From a virus, in the IMG/VR virus record IMGVR_UViG_3300042945_000623, positions 1 through 28,636 of that record: 28,636 nt of DNA. One strand, 5' to 3'. Below are positions 24,454-28,636 of the stretch, one piece after another (position 1 is the first letter of the stretch; each line of letters opens with the position of its first letter). The notes under the pieces were generated by a model. That model was not told the origin of the DNA, ran no database searches, and worked only from the letters and a program-made list of their open reading frames with translations. The position numbers and the translations under genes were made by a program.

Positions 24454-27400
24454 ATGAACTATGTAGGCTTACATGTCCATACACACTATTCACTATTTGA
24501 TGGTGTCGCTACTCCAGAAGAATACATTGACCGTGCAGTTGAGTTAGGGATGCCAGCAATTGCCATCACTGACCACGGAACTTTATCTGGGCATAGGGAA
24601 CTGCACCGTATTGCAAAAGCGAAGGGTATTAAGCCTATACTTGGTGTAGAAGGCTATATGTGTCAAGATAGATTCGATACAAGAGATAAGTCTGAAAGAG
24701 ACGGAGACCTTGATCTGATCTACAACCATATAGTCCTTCTCGCCAAGAACCAAATTGGTTTAGAGAATCTAAATAAGATTAATGAGATTGCATGGACAGA
24801 GGGGTTTTTCAAGAAGCCAAGGTTTGACTTTGAGATCCTTGAAAAATATGCAGAGGGCATTATTGTTACTTCTGCTTGCCCAAGCAGTGTTTTAGTAAAG
24901 GCACTTGAGAACAATGAGTTTGCTATTGCTAAGAAGCACATTGAATGGTTTAAGCGTGTATTTAATAATGACTACTATATTGAGGTAATGCCACACAATC
25001 CAGCAGAAATTAATAAGCAACTTATTGCTTTGGCTGATGAGTTTGGAGTCCAGATTGTTGTAACTCCTGACTGTCACCACAGCACAACAGATCAAAAAGA
25101 AATTCAAGAATTTAAACTTCTTCTTAATACACACGTAAAAATTGACAAAGAACATACATTTGAAAAATCTAAAAAGCAACCAGATATGATGAAGCGTCTT
25201 GATTATTTGTATGGCGAAGATAGACAGATCACCTTTAATAAGTTTGATATTCATTTGCTCTCTTATGAAGAAATGAAATCTGCTATGGAAGCACAGGGAA
25301 TTGACCGTCCAGATATCTACTCTAATACGCTTGCTATTGCTGAAAAAGTTGGGGACTATGGAATTCAAGAAGGACTAAACCTACTTCCAGTTCAATATAA
25401 GAATCCAGATAAAGAGTTAAAAGAGATTGCCCTAGAGGGATTGATTCAAAGAGGCATTGTAGATAACCAGGAATACCTAGATAGACTAGACGAAGAACTC
25501 TCAGTCATTAAAGATAAAAAGTTTGCTCCATACTTTCTTGTAGTTAGAAATATGATTGCCTGGGCCAAGAAGGAAGGAATTATGGTTGGTCCTGGCCGTG
25601 GTTCTGCTGCAGGATCTTTGTTATGCTACGCACTAAGCATTACAGATATTGATCCAATTAAGCACGGACTTCTCTTCTTCCGTTTTATTAATCCAGATCG
25701 TAATGACTTCCCTGATATCGATACAGACATTCAAGATTCTCGTCGTGAAGAGGTTAAAGATTATCTAGTTAGACAGTATAGGCACGTTGCATCTATTGCT
25801 ACTTTTCTTTCCTTTAAAGACAAAGGTGTTGTAAGAGATGTTGCAAGAGTTTTAAACATTCCACTTACAGATGTTAATAAGGTTTTAAAGTTAGTTGATA
25901 CTTGGGATGATTTTTGCACATCAAAAACAACACGTGAGTTTCGTGAAAAATATCCAGAGGTAGAGATTTATGGAGAGCAACTCCGTGGTCGTATTAGAGG
26001 CACTGGAATTCACGCTGCTGGTGTTGTTACTAGTAAAGATCCTATTTTTAGATTTGCACCAATGGAGACCCGTTCTTCTACAGGTAGCGATGAGCGCATT
26101 CCCGTTGTTGCGGTTGATATGGAAGAGGCAGAAAGAATTGGTCTGATTAAGATTGATGCTTTGGGTCTTAAGACTTTATCTGTTCTTAAGGATACCGTAG
26201 ATATGATTAAAACAAATCATTACAAAGACATTAACTTGTTGGAGATTGACATGTCAGATGCCAATGTTTATGAGATGCTATCTAGTGGTTATACAAAGGG
26301 TGTGTTTCAGTGTGAAGCAACGCCATACACAAACCTTCTTGTTAAGATGGGTGTAAAGAACTTTAATGAACTTGCTGCATCTAATGCTCTTGTTAGACCA
26401 GGCGCTATGAATACAATCGGAAAAGACTATATTGATCGTAAACATGGTCGTCAAAATATTAGTTATACTCACCAAGTATTGAAAGAATTTACGGAGGAAA
26501 CTTATGGTTGTATTCTTTACCAGGAACAAGTTATGCAAGCATGCGTATCGCTTGGCGGTATGTCCATGTCGGAAGCAGATAAAGTTAGAAAAATCATTGG
26601 AAAGAAAAAAGATGCTAAAGAGTTTGACCAGTTTAAAGACAAATTTGTCGAAGGTGCTTCTCGTTTTGTTTCTCCTAACACTGCTCGTGATTTGTGGCAT
26701 GATTTTGAAGCACACGCAGGGTATTCATTTAATAAGTCTCACGCAGTAGCATACTCTACACTATCTTATTGGACAGCATGGTTAAAGTATCACTATCCTC
26801 TAGAATTTATGTTTGCCCTTCTGAAGAACGAAAAGGATAAAGATGGTAGAACTGAGTATCTGATTGAGGCAAAGCGTATGGGAATTTCTATCAAACTTCC
26901 ACACATCAACGATTCAGATGCAGACTTTAAGATTGAAGGCAAGGGCATTAGGTTTGGGCTGACTGGAATTAAGTATATATCTGACAACATTGCCAGCAAG
27001 TATATTGCAGGAAGACCTTTTACATCTTACAAGCAACTAGAAGAGTTTACCTTTACTAAGGGTAATGGAGTAAATAGTCGTGCACTCCAGGCACTAAGAG
27101 TTATTGGAGCAGCAACATTTACAGACAATCCAAGAAACGACAATGAGATAAAAGAAAATCTATATGAATACTTAAACTTGCCAGAGTTTAATCTGGTCGT
27201 TCCTTCACACTACTATGCGTTTATACAGGATGTAGAGGAGTTTGAGGAAAAGGGATCCTACATTTTACTTGGCATGGTAAAATCAATTAAGAGAGGAACG
27301 GGGTGGTCACGAGTTGAAGTTTTGGACAAGACTGGCAGTATTGGTATATTTGACGATGAAGCAACCACTATTGAGACTGGTCGTAGTTATCTTATTCTTG

Positions 27401-27726
27401 CAAACGATAATCGGATTGTATCTGCAATACCGTCTGACGAGATAAATGGATCATCAAATGCGTTGGTAAAGTTTTTAAATTATAAGCAGTTACCTTTTTC
27501 AGAAGATGAGATGTTTGTTATTTCTTTTAAGCCAAGAATTACTAAGGCTGGAAAGAAGATGGCATCCTTAACACTTGCAGATACGTCTAGAGATCTTCAC
27601 TCTATTACCGTATTCCCTACTGCTTTTGCAAAAGCATATATGAAGTTAGAAGAAGGAAAGTCTTATAAGTTTAGTTTCGGAAAGACTAAAGATGGAACAG
27701 TTATATTGGAGGATATAAATGCTTGA
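24454..27726 (+). CDS. dnaE: DNA polymerase III alpha subunit (DnaE-type) with PHP domain
   Basis: 1,090 residues, slightly shorter than bacterial DnaE. The N-terminal PHP domain keeps all nine metal ligands expected for an active site: His7, His9, Asp16, His41, Glu66, His92, Cys142, Asp206 and His208. The polymerase core has GPGRGSAAGS, catalytic Asp423 and Asp425 (FPDIDTD) and the third Asp568 (IKIDALGLKTL). Helix-hairpin-helix and OB-like regions follow at the C-terminus. It is the phage replicative polymerase. It starts 4 nt after the ssDNA-binding protein stop with no clear Shine-Dalgarno, so translation probably depends on reinitiation. No separate proofreading exonuclease gene is in the window. 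Confidence 0.96.
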   Translation: MNYVGLHVHTHYSLFDGVATPEEYIDRAVELGMPAIAITDHGTLSGHRELHRIAKAKGIKPILGVEGYMCQDRFDTRDKSERDGDLDLIYNHIVLLAKNQIGLENLNKINEIAWTEGFFKKPRFDFEILEKYAEGIIVTSACPSSVLVKALENNEFAIAKKHIEWFKRVFNNDYYIEVMPHNPAEINKQLIALADEFGVQIVVTPDCHHSTTDQKEIQEFKLLLNTHVKIDKEHTFEKSKKQPDMMKRLDYLYGEDRQITFNKFDIHLLSYEEMKSAMEAQGIDRPDIYSNTLAIAEKVGDYGIQEGLNLLPVQYKNPDKELKEIALEGLIQRGIVDNQEYLDRLDEELSVIKDKKFAPYFLVVRNMIAWAKKEGIMVGPGRGSAAGSLLCYALSITDIDPIKHGLLFFRFINPDRNDFPDIDTDIQDSRREEVKDYLVRQYRHVASIATFLSFKDKGVVRDVARVLNIPLTDVNKVLKLVDTWDDFCTSKTTREFREKYPEVEIYGEQLRGRIRGTGIHAAGVVTSKDPIFRFAPMETRSSTGSDERIPVVAVDMEEAERIGLIKIDALGLKTLSVLKDTVDMIKTNHYKDINLLEIDMSDANVYEMLSSGYTKGVFQCEATPYTNLLVKMGVKNFNELAASNALVRPGAMNTIGKDYIDRKHGRQNISYTHQVLKEFTEETYGCILYQEQVMQACVSLGGMSMSEADKVRKIIGKKKDAKEFDQFKDKFVEGASRFVSPNTARDLWHDFEAHAGYSFNKSHAVAYSTLSYWTAWLKYHYPLEFMFALLKNEKDKDGRTEYLIEAKRMGISIKLPHINDSDADFKIEGKGIRFGLTGIKYISDNIASKYIAGRPFTSYKQLEEFTFTKGNGVNSRALQALRVIGAATFTDNPRNDNEIKENLYEYLNLPEFNLVVPSHYYAFIQDVEEFEEKGSYILLGMVKSIKRGTGWSRVEVLDKTGSIGIFDDEATTIETGRSYLILANDNRIVSAIPSDEINGSSNALVKFLNYKQLPFSEDEMFVISFKPRITKAGKKMASLTLADTSRDLHSITVFPTAFAKAYMKLEEGKSYKFSFGKTKDGTVILEDINA

Positions 27727-28042
27727 TAGTTTAGCAGTTGATTTACATAAGGTTGCAGTTGAAAAAGGATTTTGGCCAAAGACAGAAGATGTGGATGACA
27801 TCTTTGTTGCAAAACAAATGATGATGATCGTATCAGAGGTTGTTGAGGCAATGGAAGCAATTCGCAAAGACAAGGGTGAAGAAGAGATTACAAAAGAGTT
27901 TGCTGATATTTTTATTAGAACTCTAGATCTCTATGCAGGACTTGTTGAAGCAGGGTATACTAGATTATCACTAGATCATGTATTAAAAGAAAAATCAGAA
28001 TTTAATCAGACTAGACCAGAGAAGCACGGAGTAAGATTCTAA
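27719..28042 (+). CDS. MazG-like nucleotide pyrophosphohydrolase
   Basis: 107 residues, GGAGG (27708-27712) 6 nt before the ATG and an 8-bp overlap with the polymerase gene. The MazG signature ExxE-(16)-ExxD is complete: Glu40, Glu43, Glu60 and Asp63 (VSEVVEAMEA ... KEFADIF). Single-domain proteins of this type hydrolyse nucleoside triphosphates to monophosphates; in phages they may clean the dNTP pool or alter host signalling nucleotides. Its place in the replication operon favours a nucleotide-pool role. Substrate not deducible. Confidence 0.85.
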   Translation: MLDSLAVDLHKVAVEKGFWPKTEDVDDIFVAKQMMMIVSEVVEAMEAIRKDKGEEEITKEFADIFIRTLDLYAGLVEAGYTRLSLDHVLKEKSEFNQTRPEKHGVRF

Positions 28043-28636
28043 TGACAGTAACAGTTGAAGAAGCAATGGCGTCACTTGACCCAAAGTTAAGAAAAAAATT
28101 GGGGACTGGAGTTGGAGTTAACTATGAATATCAGCCAACACCTAGTTATGGTTTAAACCGTGCTCTAGGCGGTGGACTTCCTTACGGTAGACAAGTTCTT
28201 ATCTGGGGTTCAAAGTCGTCTGCAAAGTCCTCTATGTGCCTTCAGATGATTGCTTTAGCCCAAGCAGAAGGCAAACTATGTGCATGGATTGACTCAGAGA
28301 TGTCATACTCAGAAGACTGGGCAAGATCTTTGGGAGTTGACCCAGAAAAATTAATCTACTCACAAGCAAGAACTATTAGTGATATGGTAGATGTCGGTGT
28401 TGGACTTATGAACGCTGGCGTTGACTTAATCGTAGTAGACTCAATTACATCAATGCTTCCTGCAATCTATTTTGAAAAAGATACAGATGAAATGAAAGCC
28501 TTAGAAAATACCAAACAGATTGGAGCAGAATCCCGTGACTTTAGTAACGCATGGAAAATGCTTAACTATGCAAACAATAAAGTTAAGCCAACTTTGCTTG
28601 TTCTTATTTCTCAGTCTCGTAACAATATCAATGCTA
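28042..28636 (+). CDS. recA: RecA-like recombinase, N-terminal part (3'-partial)
   Basis: 198 codons are visible before the window ends. TAATG overlap with the MazG-like gene. Recognisable RecA features: YGLNRALGGGLPYGRQVLIW leading to the P-loop at 56-63, GSKSSAKS, where Ala61 replaces the usual second Gly; CAWIDSEMSYSEDWARSLGV after it; Walker B in DLIVVDSITSM; and LVLISQSRNN, matching the region before loop L2. It would catalyse strand exchange for phage recombination and repair. Whether the altered P-loop lowers ATP hydrolysis cannot be told from sequence. Confidence 0.88.
   Translation, partial: MTVTVEEAMASLDPKLRKKLGTGVGVNYEYQPTPSYGLNRALGGGLPYGRQVLIWGSKSSAKSSMCLQMIALAQAEGKLCAWIDSEMSYSEDWARSLGVDPEKLIYSQARTISDMVDVGVGLMNAGVDLIVVDSITSMLPAIYFEKDTDEMKALENTKQIGAESRDFSNAWKMLNYANNKVKPTLLVLISQSRNNINA

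Noticed and set aside
24892-25368. 158-codon antisense open frame in the polymerase gene
   Set aside because: Fully within a strongly supported gene; composition looks like a shadow and there is no promoter or ribosome binding site.
26278-26715. 145-codon antisense open frame in the polymerase gene
   Set aside because: Same reasons: overlaps conserved polymerase coding sequence and encodes no recognisable protein.
1-28636. tRNA genes, CRISPR arrays, insertion sequences, integrase or lysis genes
   Set aside because: No cloverleaf-like sequence, spaced direct repeats, transposase or integrase motif, holin or endolysin was recognised by eye. A tRNA search program was not available.

Overview
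This window is a densely packed, AT-rich (roughly two-thirds A+T by eye) stretch of a tailed-phage genome, probably a long-tailed siphovirus of an actinobacterium. All recognisable genes lie on the + strand and most overlap or abut. The gene content fits an actinophage: a fused tail-assembly chaperone, a giant tape measure, baseplate/minor tail proteins, then a MerR-like DNA-binding protein, glycosyltransferase, DnaB-type helicase, DnaG-type primase, ssDNA-binding protein, DnaE-type polymerase, MazG-like protein and RecA-like protein. The low GC and several apparently leaderless starts would fit a low-GC aquatic actinobacterial host, but host assignment is inference.

Layout: the 3' end of a probable major tail protein (1-158) is followed by a UUCG-loop terminator. 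Next come two homologous tail-assembly chaperone genes (222-905, a fused G-T type; 957-1274, a G-only type), each with its own promoter-like element. A 3,490-residue tape measure protein (1303-11775) fills over a third of the window. A translationally coupled run of tail-tip genes follows (11775-18946, mostly TAATG stop/start overlaps): a distal-tail-type protein, a 1,449-residue hub/receptor-binding candidate, a small protein, a 411-residue minor tail protein and a fibronectin-III-like protein. A further small tail protein (18961-19404) starts from its own leaderless promoter.

At the structural/replication boundary sit a zinc-ribbon microprotein and an overlapping MerR-like DNA-binding protein, preceded by a hairpin that could be an operator. 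The replication module then runs: two small conserved proteins, a GT-A-like glycosyltransferase, helicase, a small protein, primase, ssDNA-binding protein (with its own good promoter and Shine-Dalgarno), polymerase with an apparently intact PHP metal site, MazG-like pyrophosphohydrolase, and a RecA-like recombinase cut off by the window end. No lysis genes, integrase, tRNA, CRISPR array or insertion sequence was seen, and no stretch over 300 bases lacks a gene.

The most notable points are: (1) separate genes for the G and G-T tail chaperones, where long-tailed phages usually use programmed frameshifting; (2) a recurring GGTATAAT-type box placed 5-6 nt before start codons, implying leaderless transcription; (3) a tape measure with an internal duplicate of the motif normally seen near the C-terminus; (4) degenerate P-loops in both the RecA-like and DnaB-like proteins; and (5) Arg codon usage that separates the presumably abundant proteins from their neighbours.
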